From Prorocentrum cordatum (taxonomy: Eukaryota > Sar > Dinophyceae > Prorocentrales > Prorocentraceae), in the NCBI GenBank assembly GCA_963575745.1, contig CAUYUJ010000845.1:41176-105175 (forward strand): a stretch of 64,000 nucleotides of DNA, in the 5' to 3' direction. Of the stretch, positions 10,097 through 19,442 are shown one piece after another (the stretch's first letter is position 1; each line of letters opens with the position of its first letter). A model generated the notes under the pieces. It was not told the DNA's origin, made no database searches, and worked only from the letters and a program-made list of their open reading frames with translations. Position numbers and translations under genes: made by a program.

Positions 10097-10250
10097 CCGC
10101 TCCCGGTCCCGAGGCTGTTCCCGCCGGGCGCCCCCTCGGAGGGCGTGGTGCCGCCGCCGCGGGGCGAGGTCGCGATGGAGGTGGCGTGGGCGCCGCGCGG
10201 CGCCGCCCTGCAGTTCCGTGGGCCGCCCGGGGAGAGCCTGGGGGCCTCCC
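10097..10250 (+). CDS. Candidate exon, Pro/Gly-rich, unknown protein
   Basis: Between two microsatellites lies a frame PLPVPRLFPPGAPSEGVV, PPPRGEVAMEVAWAPRGA, ALQFRGPPGESLGAS. By hand count all but two of its 54 codons end in G or C, while its second positions carry many A and T, the signature of real codons in a GC-biased genome. It follows CCAAG and ends before a GT at 10251. The frame stays open through the next microsatellite into the ORF at 10378. No family is recognised. Confidence 0.35.
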
Positions 10251-10256
10251 GTTGGC

Positions 10257-10269
10257 GTCGTCGTCGTCG

Positions 10270-10327
<58 letters not shown>

Positions 10328-10332
10328 CGTCG
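10257..10332. repeat. (CGT)n and (TTCGTG)n microsatellite
   Basis: CGT triplets, then TTCGTG hexamers, then CGT again. Confidence 0.9.
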
Positions 10333-10377
10333 ACGTCACGTTCCCGAGGCTGGGGTTCGTACCCTGACATCTCAGAT

Positions 10378-10657
10378 GTCGACGCGCCGTTTGTTCCGAC
10401 GCGAGGCATTCTTCCCAGAGGAGGAGAAGGTAGCCCCATACCTCCACCCTTCCCTCGTTTTCACCTTTCTGTTGGCCCCCTGGAGGGATCTCGTCGCCAC
10501 TGCTGGGTTCGCCTCGAAGTTCTGTTCAGAACGCACCCGAGGAGAGGTCCGGGGAGTAGTGGTCTCCGTGCCTTGTGGTTTCCCCACCTTCCGTCTTGGG
10601 GAGGGTGCAGTGGGCACCAGGGCAAACGACGCCTCGGGCGCGGTGGGCTTGCCGTGA
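10378..10657 (+). CDS. Small ATG-initiated ORF or exon, unknown protein
   Basis: ATG directly follows CTGACATCTCAG, an acceptor-like site. The 92-residue frame reads MSTRRLFRREAFFPEEEK, VAPYLHPSLVFTFLLAPW, RDLVATAGFASKFCSERT and on to TGA 10655-10657. It has a mixed, protein-like composition and moderate third-position GC bias. It shares frame with the exon at 10097 across the microsatellite. No family is recognised. Confidence 0.32.
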
Positions 10658-10690
10658 GGTAACCTTTGTGCCCGCTTCGTCTACTTTGCG

Positions 10691-10794
10691 GCGCGGGGCG
10701 CAGGGTTTGCCGTGGGTTTGCCGTGGTGTCGGCGTACTTGGGGCGCGGGACGCAGCGTTTGCCGCGCGTTTGCCGTGGTGTCGGCGTCGTTCAC
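10691..10794. repeat. Two tandem copies of a 52-bp unit
   Basis: GCGCGGGGCGCAGGGTTTGC (10691) returns as GCGCGGGACGCAGCGTTTGC (10743), each ending in CCGTGGTGTCGGCG. Confidence 0.6.
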
Positions 10795-11179
10795 CTGGGC
10801 GCGTCGAGAGCAATCGGCGCGGCGGCAAATGATGTTCAAAACGCTGGGGGGGCGGGCGTTTCTTCGTTTTCAAGATCGACGCTGTTTTTTCCGCTTGGGG
10901 GTCAATATTTGCTTCCTCATTTTGGATTCTCGTTCGCGCCGTTTCGGTGCGGTTCCGTTTTGTACTGCTTTTTGTTTGTTGTGAATTGCAGTGTTTTGCC
11001 CGTGTGAGTTGGTCGAAAACCGAAATGTTGAAAACGAAAAGAATCATCCTGGCATGTTTAGCACCGGCGGAGCCTGACACGACGGAAGGTTTATGCGCGG
11101 TTTCGGCTTTTCGAGGGGCCCCCGTGGCCGTAAAAACATGATTCCCGATGAGAAACCGGTCCTTGGGAAGAGCTCCAGA

Positions 11180-11375
11180 CCAGGGTTCGTTCCGATTTCC
11201 CCGACCCGATTCGACTCGATTTCGATGGCTTCCAGCGCCGATTCGCTCAGAGCTTCTGATGCCGATCTGGATTCCGATTTCTCAGGGGGGGTCTGTAGTC
11301 TGTAGCAGCCTGCCGACTTGCGCCGATCCGACTTCTCCTGGCCTGGCTGCCGGTGCTCGTCGATCCGACGTGTCT
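11180..11375. repeat. CGATTCG-type degenerate repeat
   Basis: CCCGATTCGACTCGATTTCGATGG and similar units, same family as 7140-7345 and 9815-9912. The flanks 10800-11180 and 11376-11660 show no gene that I can support. Confidence 0.45.
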
Positions 11376-11663
11376 ATTCGATTCTGGGCTCTCCTGCAAA
11401 CTCCTGGGGAATAACACGTTGCGAAGCATCACGGCGTCGGAGGTCTGGGTGTCTCTCCGCCGCCTATCGGGGGCCGATCTTTCCCTGGGCCTCAGATTAA
11501 GTCGGGCTTGTCCCTCTAGAGGAGGAAAATTCAAAAATATTCCAAAATTAGTCTGGGGACGATTTCCTGTGTATGTTTGACTACTTTGGAGTATTTTTGA
11601 CTATGATGTTTAATATTTCGCCCACGGTCCGCCTGTAGGGGGACATGCCCGACCTAAGTCTAA

Positions 11664-12230
11664 CCGAGGTAAAAGATCGGGGTCGGCTCGGGGAGGGTAC
11701 CCCGATGTTTTTTCGTGTCTGGTGGATGCTACTGTACATCCTGTGGGAGGTTGCCCTCGGTGATCTTCTGGTTTGGGGTGTTTGGGCCGGGGCGGAGTGT
11801 CTCATGTTCTTGAAGGGTGTTCTTCTGTCCTAGGTCTGGCCTTCTGGGGCATTTCGGAGAAGGCGTCGCCTTTGAGGGCCGAGCAAGCTGGCTTCTGTTC
11901 TTCGGCGGAAGGCGGCGGACGTAAATGGAGGGCGGCTCCGCTGGCGGATGCCTGCGGAAGGCTTGCGGAGGCCGGCGGGAGCAAGAGATGCGCCCCCAAT
12001 AGACGGCAAGATTTTTGGTTTCACAGACCCGGCGCCCGGCGAAAAGCCGCGTCCCCCCCTTCCACAACTGGACACCTTTGATCCCTGTTCTCGTGATGGG
12101 CATGTTTTCCAACACCACCATAAGTTGGAGGGGGGAAGGAGGAGGAGGAGGAGGAGGAGGAGGACGAGGAGGAGGAGGACCCCCTCCCTCTCCTGCTTGT
12201 GGTGGTGGCGGTGGAAAACAAGTCCATCCT
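11664..12230 (+). mobile_element. Dispersed repeat copy A (matches 59616-60085)
   Basis: GTAAAAGATCGGGGTCGG, TCTCATGTTCTTGAAGGG and TGTTTTCCAACACCACCA occur in the same order as GTATAAGTTCGAGGTCGG, TCTCATGTTCTCGAGGGG and TGTTTTCCACCACCACCA at 59616-60085. Both copies begin after CCGAG at a GTA and run into a GGA or TCC microsatellite. The family type is unknown. Confidence 0.5.
12093..12230. repeat. (GGA)n array inside an inverted repeat
   Basis: Left arm 12093-12135 (GATGGGCATGTTTTCC through AAGTTGGAGGGG) is the approximate reverse complement of right arm 12181-12230 (CCCTCCCTCTCC through GGAAAACAAGTCCATC). Between them lies a GGA/GAC triplet array. Confidence 0.6.
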
Positions 12231-12509
12231 TTCGAGAGCCCCTCGAGCGGTCCCTCGGGCCTTCCGCGGCCCTCTGGCCAAGCCCCTGCCGGCCATTGGC
12301 CAGCGGGCCCACATGTGGTATCCGAGCGGGCGGCCACCGGCCCCGCGAGAGTCCCGAGCGGCCCCCGGGCGCCTCTCCGACGCTCCCGGCAAGACCTCCA
12401 AGAGGCATTCCCAGTGGGGACGACTCGTTACATGTGCTCGTTAAAGGCTTAACGACTTCTGCCGTCCGTCGACTCGCGCTGGAGCGGCCGCGAAGTGCTC
12501 GAACTTTCC

Positions 12510-12606
12510 CTGGAGATCTCTGGATTTACCTGGATTTACCAAGGTTTGTCTAGATTTACCTGGATTTACCTCGATTTATCTGCATTTACCTGGGTTTATC
12601 TGGTTC
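12510..12606. repeat. TGGATTTACC ~11-bp tandem repeat
   Basis: About eight degenerate copies of CTGGATTTAC upstream of the major gene. Bases 12240-12509 are GC-rich with no supported gene. Confidence 0.65.
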
Positions 12607-12840
12607 GATTCTCACAAGTCGATTGGCGAAAAGTCGACAAGCCCTAAGGGATGTGCCCGTGTTCGTGTTATTCGGCGGGGGCATCCGATGCTTTGGCTTT
12701 CCGGGGGCGGCCGTCTCAGACCGCGGCTCGGCCCAAGAGTGAATCGCCCCAGCACGGGCCCACGAAATGTTTCCGTACCCATCTGGGCTCAGGCCGTGTT
12801 GGCTCCTGACTGGCGCGCGGGCGGTCCCCGCTCGCCCATC

Positions 12841-12857
12841 CCTAGCTTTCCGCACAG
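12841..12857 (+). promoter_or_regulatory. Probable spliced-leader trans-splice acceptor
   Basis: CCTAGCTTTCCGCACAG ends 10 bases before the start codon of the major gene. A short pyrimidine tract plus AG close to the ATG is what dinoflagellate SL trans-splicing needs. I see no TATA box in 12607-12840, which is otherwise unremarkable. Confidence 0.4.
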
Positions 12858-12867
12858 TCTCGCCGCC

Positions 12868-15800
12868 ATGGTGCCGCTCGTAGTACCTCTACTTCTTAAC
12901 AGCTGCCTGGCGCTCCAGACCAGCGTGACCTCCAGGCTTCCTGCGGCGGGGTGCCGCGATGCGGTCCCGGGCGACTGGTGTCACACCGCGCTCGCGTGGG
13001 CGAAAGAGAAAGGCGCCACGGAGCACCCGGAATGGTTTCCAGGGGACGTGGGCGAGTACACGGCCCGGGACTTCCAGTCGCTGATGCACCAGCTCGGCGT
13101 GGCCCAGTGCACGCCGCCCTGCGCCCCAGAGCACGTCGAGCGGCAGCACGCGGTGGTGCTTCTGCAGTCTGGCGAGGCCCTGGCTCAGGGCTTCGGCGCC
13201 TCCGAGCTCGAGGAGCTGCTGGCGAGCACCTGGGCGCCGAGGGCTGCGGCGGGCAGCCCCGCACAGTCGCCCGACGGCCCCGCCGCCGCCGCGAGCATGT
13301 CCGACTGCGAGGACGCGGCAGAGGGCAGCCTTTGCCACCGCTCCGTGGCGTGGCTGCGTGAGAGTGGGTTCGCGATGCACCCCGATTGGTACCCGGGGCT
13401 CTCGAGCGACACGCCCTTCGAGCATGTCCAGATGATACTCTATTCCCTCGGCAAGGTGGGCTGCAAGAAGCCGTGCCAGAAGGCACTCGAGATGGTGCCC
13501 GACGGCCAGTACAACAGCAGCGAAGCAGTCGCGCAACCTCCGCACAGCACCTGTGGCGACGCGGCCCCAGGCGGCTGGTGCTCGAAGTCCATCCAGTGGC
13601 TCAGGTTCTACGGCTTCGCTCATCACCCCGACTGGTACCCGAGCCTCGGCCCCGGGTCCACCGACAGGGAGATGCAGACCGTCTTGCACCAGCATGGCAA
13701 GGCCCAGTGCCCCAAGCCGTGCTCGGAGCGCGGCGCAATCGACGCGCTCGAGGAGCCCGCGGTGGCAGCGGAGCCGGCGGCGGAGCCCGAGCCCCCGAGA
13801 GCGGCGGAGCTCGTCTGCAGCACTGCCGGGGAGGGCTCGGCCTGCTTCGACGAGGTGGTGGCCCAGATGGAGGGGGTCCGGGAGCACCCAGAGCTGCACC
13901 CGTGGATCACGAACGCTTCTAGCTTCGAGGAGGTGCAGGGGATTCTCTTTGACCGCATGGAGGCGGGCTGCACCAGACCGTGCCCCGCAGAGAACTCGAC
14001 ACGGCTGCTTGCCGACGGTGGCTCCGAGATGAAGAAGCCATATGGGGAGATGACGATGGAGGAAGCGCAGGCCTACATGGACGGCAAGTGGGATGGCATG
14101 GGTACGTTTCCCGAGTCCACTTCCCTCGACGACACCGTGGCCTGGAAAGCCACGACTTCGGCGCCAGTCTCGACGACGGAGGCGGTGCAAACTGCAGAGG
14201 CCCTTGCGGAGGACTCTGTGGAGAACGCATCGGCGCCCACCTCGACGGCGGTGCAAGCTGCAGAGGCCGACGCGGAGGACTCTGCGCAGAACGCATCGGA
14301 GCCCAAGCCCTCGGCGCACGATGGGCCCTCGGCCGCATGGGGCGCCACAGAGACCGCGGCTGTGACTCCGTTCGAGCTGGGGCCGAGTGTGCCAGTGGAG
14401 GTCTTGCCCGTGGACGACGGCATGGAGACCCGCGCGGAGAGGGTGGAGGGAGCGAGCGGCACCGGGGGCACGGAGACCGCCGTGCAGAGCAGGGCCGAGC
14501 TTGCGAGGCAGGCGGAGCCTGGTGCGCCCGAGGAGGCCTCGGCCGGAGAGCCTGCCGCGGCGATCCCGGCAGTCGAGAGCGCACCTTTGCCAGAGGCGGG
14601 GGTGCCCGCCCTGGACGAGGAGCCCCTGCCCCTCGTGGGCGAGAGCGGCGTGACGGAGGGCCCCGCCAGGGAGGCGGGCTCGCAGGTGGACGCCGAGCTC
14701 GCTGCTCGCCCTGTCCTGGCCGCCGAGGAGCAGAGCAACGCGAGCCAGCCTGCTGAGGTGCGCAGCAGCGCTGCCATGCCTGGCAGTGCGAACGGCGACG
14801 CCGTCGAGCCTACCGAGGATGAGAGCGACGCGACCGGCGCTGCCCCAGAGGCCGACCAGGCCGACGTCGAGGTGGTGAGTCTGGAGCCGCTGCCCCTGGT
14901 CGCCGGCGACGAGGTGGTGCACTCAGCGGTGGAGGAACAAACTTCTGAAGAGACGCAGAACAGGAGTGGGCAGGAGCTTCTCAAGGATGCCGCTGTGGTC
15001 CTCGACACGTACGCGGATGTTCCTGCCGAGGTGGCCAACGAGACTAGCGAGGCGCCGGAGGGGAAGGCGGTCAGCGAGATTCGCGAGGACCTTTCGAACG
15101 AGACGTCCGCAAGCACCACGCACGCAGAGATGGGGAGCAGGACCGGGGAGGACTTCCTGGCCGCCGAGGAGCAGAGCAACGCGAGCCAGCCTGCTGAGGT
15201 GAGCAGCAGCGCTGCCATGCCTGGCAGTGCGAACGGCGACGCCGTCGAGCCTACCGAGGATGAGAGCGACGCGACCGGCGCTGCCCCAGAGGCCGACCAG
15301 GCCGACGTCGAGGTGGTGAGTCTGGAGCCGCTGCCCCTGGTCGCCGGCGACGAGGTGGTGCACTCAGCGGTGGAGGAACAAATTTCTGAAGAGACGCAGA
15401 ACAGGAGTGGGCAGGAGCTTCTCAAGGATGCCGCTGTGGTCCTCGACACGCACGCGGATGTTCCTGCCGAGGTGGCCAACGAGACTAGCGAGGCGCCGGA
15501 GGGGATGGCGGTCAGCGAGATTCGCGAGGACCTTTCGAACGAGACGTCCGCAAGCACCACGCACGCAGAGATGGGGAGCAGGACCGGGGAGGACTTCCTG
15601 GCCGCCGAGGAGCAGAGCAACGCGAGCCAGCCTGCTGAGGTGAGCAGCAGCGCTGCCATGCCTGGCAGTGCGAACGGCGACGCCGTCGAGCCTACCGAGG
15701 ATGAGAGCGACGCGACCGGCGCTGCCCCAGAGGCCGACCAGGCCGACGTCGAGGTGGTGAGTCTGGAGCCGCTGCCCCTGGTCGCCGGCGACGAGGTGGT

Positions 15801-16644
15801 GCACTCAGCGGTGGAGGAACAAATTTCTGAAGAGACGCAGAACAGGAGTGGGCAGGAGCTTCTCAAGGATTCCGCTGTGGTCCTCGACACGCACGCGGAT
15901 GTTCCTGCCGAGGTGGCCAACGAGACTAGCGAGGCGCTGGAGGGGATGGCGGTCAGTGAGATTCGCGAGGACCTTTCGAATGAGATGTCCGCAAGCACCG
16001 CGCACGCAGAGAGGGAGACCAGGACCAGGGAGGACTTCGTGGAGACGTTCAATACCACGCCCGCAGAGATCCCTGGCCAATCCGCGCCCTCAGAAACTCT
16101 TGCTGAGATGGAGAGAAGGATCCGGGAGGAGGTCCTGACGGGGATGACAGCCAGCACTACGCCAGCAGAGATTTCAGCCGGAATGGCGAACGAGAGTGAA
16201 GAGGATCGTCTGGAGGAAGTGTCCGTCAGCACCGCGCCCGCAGAACCCCCTGCAGGCATGTTCAGCAGGATCCGGGAGAAGGTCCTGAAGTGGATGACAG
16301 CCAGCACCACGACCGCTGGAACTCCCTCCGACAAGGCACCCCAGATAGGGGAGGATGCACGCCTCAAGGAGATAGCTGCCAGCACGCCCGCGGAGACCCC
16401 TGCTGAAGTCGAGAGCAGGACTAGGGATGAGCTCCTGCGGGAGTCTGCGGCTGAGACCACCGTGCCCCTGGAGATACAGGACGAGATGTCAGCCAGCATA
16501 AGGGCTGAGGTGCTGCACGAGCTCGAGGAAAAGTCGCAGAGGCAGAAGCAGGAGATGAAGGACGGCGTCAGGCGTGAGCTGCTTGCCGAGATGGGCAAAG
16601 GTGAACACGCGGACCTGCCAGGGAACAAGGAGGACCTTGAGTGA
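12868..16644 (+). CDS. Secreted multi-domain cysteine-repeat protein, dinoflagellate type
   Basis: The frame is uninterrupted for 1258 codons. ATG 12868 is chosen because its context is GCCGCCATGG and it begins a signal peptide (MVPLVVPLLLNSCLALQ); an in-frame ATG 60 codons upstream has no such context. Four domains follow at residues 29-85, 147-203, 229-285 and 317-372. Each has spacing C-x8-C-x42-C-x3-C (x41 in the fourth) and a core HPEWFPG, HPDWYPG, HPDWYPS or the divergent HPELHPW. I recall this domain as frequent in dinoflagellate predicted proteins with no assigned function. Residues 382-616 are acidic and Ala/Glu/Thr-rich. Residues 617-1057 are three 147-residue repeats with NAS, NRS and NET sequons. 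Residues 1058-1258 are looser ~33-residue repeats and a charged, probably coiled-coil end (LEEKSQRQKQEMKDGVRREL). The likely role is a secreted or surface glycoprotein with paired disulfides. No enzyme domain is present and no introns are evident. Confidence 0.93.
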   Translation: MVPLVVPLLLNSCLALQTSVTSRLPAAGCRDAVPGDWCHTALAWAKEKGATEHPEWFPGDVGEYTARDFQSLMHQLGVAQCTPPCAPEHVERQHAVVLLQSGEALAQGFGASELEELLASTWAPRAAAGSPAQSPDGPAAAASMSDCEDAAEGSLCHRSVAWLRESGFAMHPDWYPGLSSDTPFEHVQMILYSLGKVGCKKPCQKALEMVPDGQYNSSEAVAQPPHSTCGDAAPGGWCSKSIQWLRFYGFAHHPDWYPSLGPGSTDREMQTVLHQHGKAQCPKPCSERGAIDALEEPAVAAEPAAEPEPPRAAELVCSTAGEGSACFDEVVAQMEGVREHPELHPWITNASSFEEVQGILFDRMEAGCTRPCPAENSTRLLADGGSEMKKPYGEMTMEEAQAYMDGKWDGMGTFPESTSLDDTVAWKATTSAPVSTTEAVQTAEALAEDSVENASAPTSTAVQAAEADAEDSAQNASEPKPSAHDGPSAAWGATETAAVTPFELGPSVPVEVLPVDDGMETRAERVEGASGTGGTETAVQSRAELARQAEPGAPEEASAGEPAAAIPAVESAPLPEAGVPALDEEPLPLVGESGVTEGPAREAGSQVDAELAARPVLAAEEQSNASQPAEVRSSAAMPGSANGDAVEPTEDESDATGAAPEADQADVEVVSLEPLPLVAGDEVVHSAVEEQTSEETQNRSGQELLKDAAVVLDTYADVPAEVANETSEAPEGKAVSEIREDLSNETSASTTHAEMGSRTGEDFLAAEEQSNASQPAEVSSSAAMPGSANGDAVEPTEDESDATGAAPEADQADVEVVSLEPLPLVAGDEVVHSAVEEQISEETQNRSGQELLKDAAVVLDTHADVPAEVANETSEAPEGMAVSEIREDLSNETSASTTHAEMGSRTGEDFLAAEEQSNASQPAEVSSSAAMPGSANGDAVEPTEDESDATGAAPEADQADVEVVSLEPLPLVAGDEVVHSAVEEQISEETQNRSGQELLKDSAVVLDTHADVPAEVANETSEALEGMAVSEIREDLSNEMSASTAHAERETRTREDFVETFNTTPAEIPGQSAPSETLAEMERRIREEVLTGMTASTTPAEISAGMANESEEDRLEEVSVSTAPAEPPAGMFSRIREKVLKWMTASTTTAGTPSDKAPQIGEDARLKEIAASTPAETPAEVESRTRDELLRESAAETTVPLEIQDEMSASIRAEVLHELEEKSQRQKQEMKDGVRRELLAEMGKGEHADLPGNKEDLE
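14185..14316 (+). repeat. Two 66-bp (22-codon) tandem repeats within the major gene
   Basis: GTGCAAACTGCAGAGGCC (14185) returns as GTGCAAGCTGCAGAGGCC (14251), encoding VQTAEALAEDSVENASAP and VQAAEADAEDSAQNASEP. Confidence 0.8.
14716..16038 (+). repeat. Three 441-bp tandem repeats within the major gene
   Basis: Copies run 14716-15156, 15157-15597 and 15598-16038. I count about four amino-acid differences between copies 1 and 2 (R/S, T/I, Y/H, K/M). Copy 3 is the same until its last ~25 residues, which diverge. Because 441 is a multiple of 3, expansion or loss keeps the frame. Confidence 0.95.
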
Positions 16645-16649
16645 AACTG

Positions 16650-17100
16650 GCTGGGATTATCTAGTACCTGTTTGACGACTGAAGACCCGTCGTTGCGCAG
16701 ACTTTTTACCTGACGTTGTCGCTAGGCCTGATTGAGGTCGGCGGCGACTACACCTGAGCCTTCATTTTGTTCAGTACAGAGCCCCTTAGTGGTTCTCTCC
16801 AACGTCGCACAGATCTCCTTCAGTGGTTCTTGTCCTCCTCCTCCTCCTCCTCCTCCTCCTCCTCATCCTCTCCCTCCTCAAGAGGTCTGTTGTTGTCTCC
16901 TCATCATGGCTCCTGATCTGCTGTCTGCTGATACAACTTGCGGAGGCCCTTGGACGACTCTGCGCGTTTTTAAGCAGCCAACATTGTTGGGATGTGACGC
17001 CCTGGTCCCGGTCGCCTGGCGTGCCCTTGATTTTTCATTGTCGCTGGGCCTGATTGAAGCCGGCGGCGACTGCATCTGAGTCCTCTTTTTGTATAAAAGA
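16650..17100. repeat. Two copies of the ~310-bp TCGCTGGGCCTGATTGAGG family
   Basis: GTCGCTAGGCCTGATTGAGG (about 16718) returns as GTCGCTGGGCCTGATTGAAG (17040), each followed by CGGCGGCGACT. A short TCC array (about 16834-16865) lies between them. Three more copies lie at 40361-41055. This block starts just after the stop codon of the major gene. Confidence 0.65.
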
Positions 17101-17310
17101 GATGGGCCAACGAGGTTTCAAGAAGGCCCAAGGCAGCCCGAAGATAGTCCAACATGACCCGAATCATGCCCAAAGACAGCTTCAGGTGACCCCAAGACGC
17201 CCCCCCGAAGCACTCTATCCGCGTCGGGCCCCAAGAAGCCCCCAGGGGCACCAGAAATCCTGCGGGGAGGCCCCCAAGAAGCCTCCGAGAGTCTTGTTGG
17301 ACACCTCGCA
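17100..17310. repeat. CTTGGGGCC-family repeat, inverted
   Basis: CCCCAAGAAGCCCCCAGG-type units, the reverse complement of the family at 4.2, 22.4 and 24.6 kb. Reading frames on both strands are open over it for that reason. Bases 17311-17440 are purine-rich without a supported gene. Confidence 0.5.
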
Positions 17311-17499
17311 AGGAGGAGCCTACACTGAGAGGGAGAAAGGGGAGGGTTTGGCAGGGAAGGACGGGAACGAGGAAGAGGAAAAGGGAAGAGGAAGGGAGGA
17401 TTAGCATGGGACATGACAAGAACGACGACAACGGAAACGTTAGCAGTAATACATGATATGCTCATGCATACCTATGTATCTATGTAAGCCAGCGTGGTC

Positions 17500-17985
17500 C
17501 TCAAACAGTGTGCTTCTGGCAGGTTATACATCTGGAGCAGTCGGTGTGCACCAGCATGAGCGAAGCAACTTGTGTGGCGTTTGTTCTCACTGCGCAGTAT
17601 ATGATGTGCAGTTTACACGTATGTGTGAGTGTTGTGCAGCCAATGTGGTGCAGTCTATTGGTGGCAAGCTCTTTGGAACAGTATATGTGGTGCAATGTGT
17701 GTAGTGCACCGTCTGTTGTACAGTCTATGCTGTGCAGTCTATCCATGTGTAGATTGTGCAACATGCGTGGTGCAAAATGTGTTGTGCGATATATGCGATG
17801 TGCACTCCATGTGGTGCGCAACAGATGTGGGGCAAGCGATGTGGTGCAATCTAGGTGATGCAACCGATGGTGGGCAGTCTATGGGGTGCAGAGGATGTGA
17901 TGCGAGCCAGGTGGTGCGATCTATGTGGTGTCATGTCTGTGGCGCGATCTACGTGGTGCGACCTGCGTTGGGTAAAATATCCATG
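17500..17985. repeat. TGTGGTGCAATCTA ~17-bp tandem repeat
   Basis: Dozens of degenerate copies of TGTGGTGCAATCTA. Related clusters lie at 23130-23222, 25560-25640, 49215-49545 (other strand) and 54000-54225. The Cys/Trp/Val-rich ORFs over it are artefacts. Confidence 0.75.
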
Positions 17986-18149
17986 TACATGTATCCGCAT
18001 TCACATGTATACATCTATGTTGTTTGTACAACCCGAGCTGTGCAATCTAAGATATGCCACATGTGCTGTGCTGCCAGCGTGGTGCAACATACGCGTTGCA
18101 AGAAATTCTTGGCGCTTCGCGTATTATCACCATCAATACGCCTGCAAAA

Positions 18150-18675
18150 AACGCTGGGAGGAGCGTTCAATGGAGTTTGGGCCGCATGGGTGAAGAGAGC
18201 TGCCATGAGGCAGGGGACCAACGGAAACGAAAAGCACGACCCTAAACGGAACACGGTTCAGTCGCGCAACGAATTCATCCAGGCGTGGGACAGCGCCAGG
18301 TACGACGCCTACAAGATGGACAGCGACCTAGGGCTCAACGTCCATTGGCCGTCGGTCAAGGACAAGCACACGAAGGTCCTCCAACGCGAGCGCAAAACCC
18401 ACGCTCAGCGCGGACTCGACAGCAGCAGTGGACCCGCCCCATGGACAGCAGAAGGCAAGGCAGCCGCGGCGCCAGCCGTGCATGATCGATGGGCAGGCGC
18501 CGTCGGCTCCGCCACCCCCACCGGGTGGCAGGGATGGCAGGAGTGGAATTCCTGGAGCCACCAGAAAGCACCGTGGACGGAAACGGACTGGAAAGGTAAA
18601 GGCAAGCGCTACTCCCCCAGGGGAGACGATCGATACACAGACAAGCGCGCACGATGGTGGGACAGGGAGGACTAG
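18150..18675 (+). CDS. Basic, Gly/Lys-rich C-terminal coding fragment (ORF1-like)
   Basis: The frame becomes protein-like from about 18150 (GAFNGVWAAWVKRAAMRQG) and runs to TAG 18673-18675. It continues NEKHDPKRNTVQSRNEFIQ, AWDSARYDAYKMDSDLGL, NVHWPSVKDKHTKVLQRE, then a Trp/Gly segment (GWQGWQEWNSW) and a basic tail (DWKGKGKRYSPRGDDR, RARWWDRED). An internal ATG is at 18205. Upstream, the same frame is only the 17-bp repeat, so the true start or acceptor is near 18110-18200. The basic, aromatic, Gly/Lys-rich end suggests nucleic-acid binding. A retroelement ORF1 or a terminal exon of a host gene are both possible. Confidence 0.5.
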
Positions 18676-19400
18676 TACGCCCAGGGCTAGCAGGGTCGGG
18701 CTGGCCTGACAGCGCGCCCCCTGCACCCCTGGCCCGTCGCCTGCGCCCCCCCCCCCCCCGCGTCGCCCGCACCTGTCCCCACTGGGGACGGTTTCGCCTC
18801 GCAGCGCCCGGCCTCGGCCGTAATACCCTGGGGCAACTCCCGCTGGGGCGGGGGTCTCCCCACATCTCACCCCTGGCGCAGCATAGCTAGACAGCCCGCA
18901 CTGGAAAGTGGACCTTGCCTGGACATCTCACCCCCCCAGCAGATGGGGACTAGCCCGCAGGCCTCACCGGTCCCGGGACCACCTGCTTTGCTGTCCCACG
19001 GCGACAGCCATTCTCTCGGTGGCAAGGGGACGGCCGCAGACGCATCTTCCAGTGCACCCCTCCTTTGCTGTCCGGCGTGACAGCCGCCCACTTTCGGTGG
19101 CAGGGGGCAGTCGTTTGAAATAGTCGCCCCCCAGCACGCCGCTCGGCCGGTGCCTAGGCCTAGTTTGCAGCTCCAGCTACGTTGCGTAAGGCTGCGGCAC
19201 ATGAACCCCCCCATGAGGCGCGCCCGACGCTGGCACACTCCAGCTCAGACCGCATCGGCGAGGTTCTGCCACCCCCCTCGATGTAAGCGTGTTCCGCGGC
19301 GGTTAGCTGCACCCCCTTCATGCGCAGATGTTCTCGGCGTGCAGTTGCTATCAAGTTACTTGTGTCTTGCGGCGGTTAGCTGCACCTCCCTTTCCATTGC
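18676..19400. other. GC-rich stretch with small internal duplications; no gene assigned
   Basis: TTTGCTGTCC through GGTGGCA occurs twice (about 18987-19025 and 19063-19105), and GCGGCGGTTAGCTGCACC twice (about 19297 and 19370). Frames on both strands are open but cannot be ranked. Confidence 0.4.
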
Positions 19401-19403
19401 AAG

Positions 19404-19442
19404 GTGCACTCTGAGGGTGGCACCCGCTACTGGACAAACCAG
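19404..19442 (+). CDS. Candidate mini-exon, possible WW-domain piece
   Basis: A tract and acceptor (CCTCCCTTTCCATTGCAAG) precede 39 bases reading VHSEGGTRYWTNQ, then CAG before GTGACAGG. The G-x-RYW-x-N pattern recalls the second strand of WW domains, but 13 residues are too few to claim that. Confidence 0.2.

Noticed and set aside
12889-14922. 677-codon minus-strand ORF antisense to the major gene, and other long antisense frames to 16628
   Set aside because: Antisense shadow of a GC3-rich coding frame; no signal peptide, domain or start context, while the plus frame has conserved cysteine domains.
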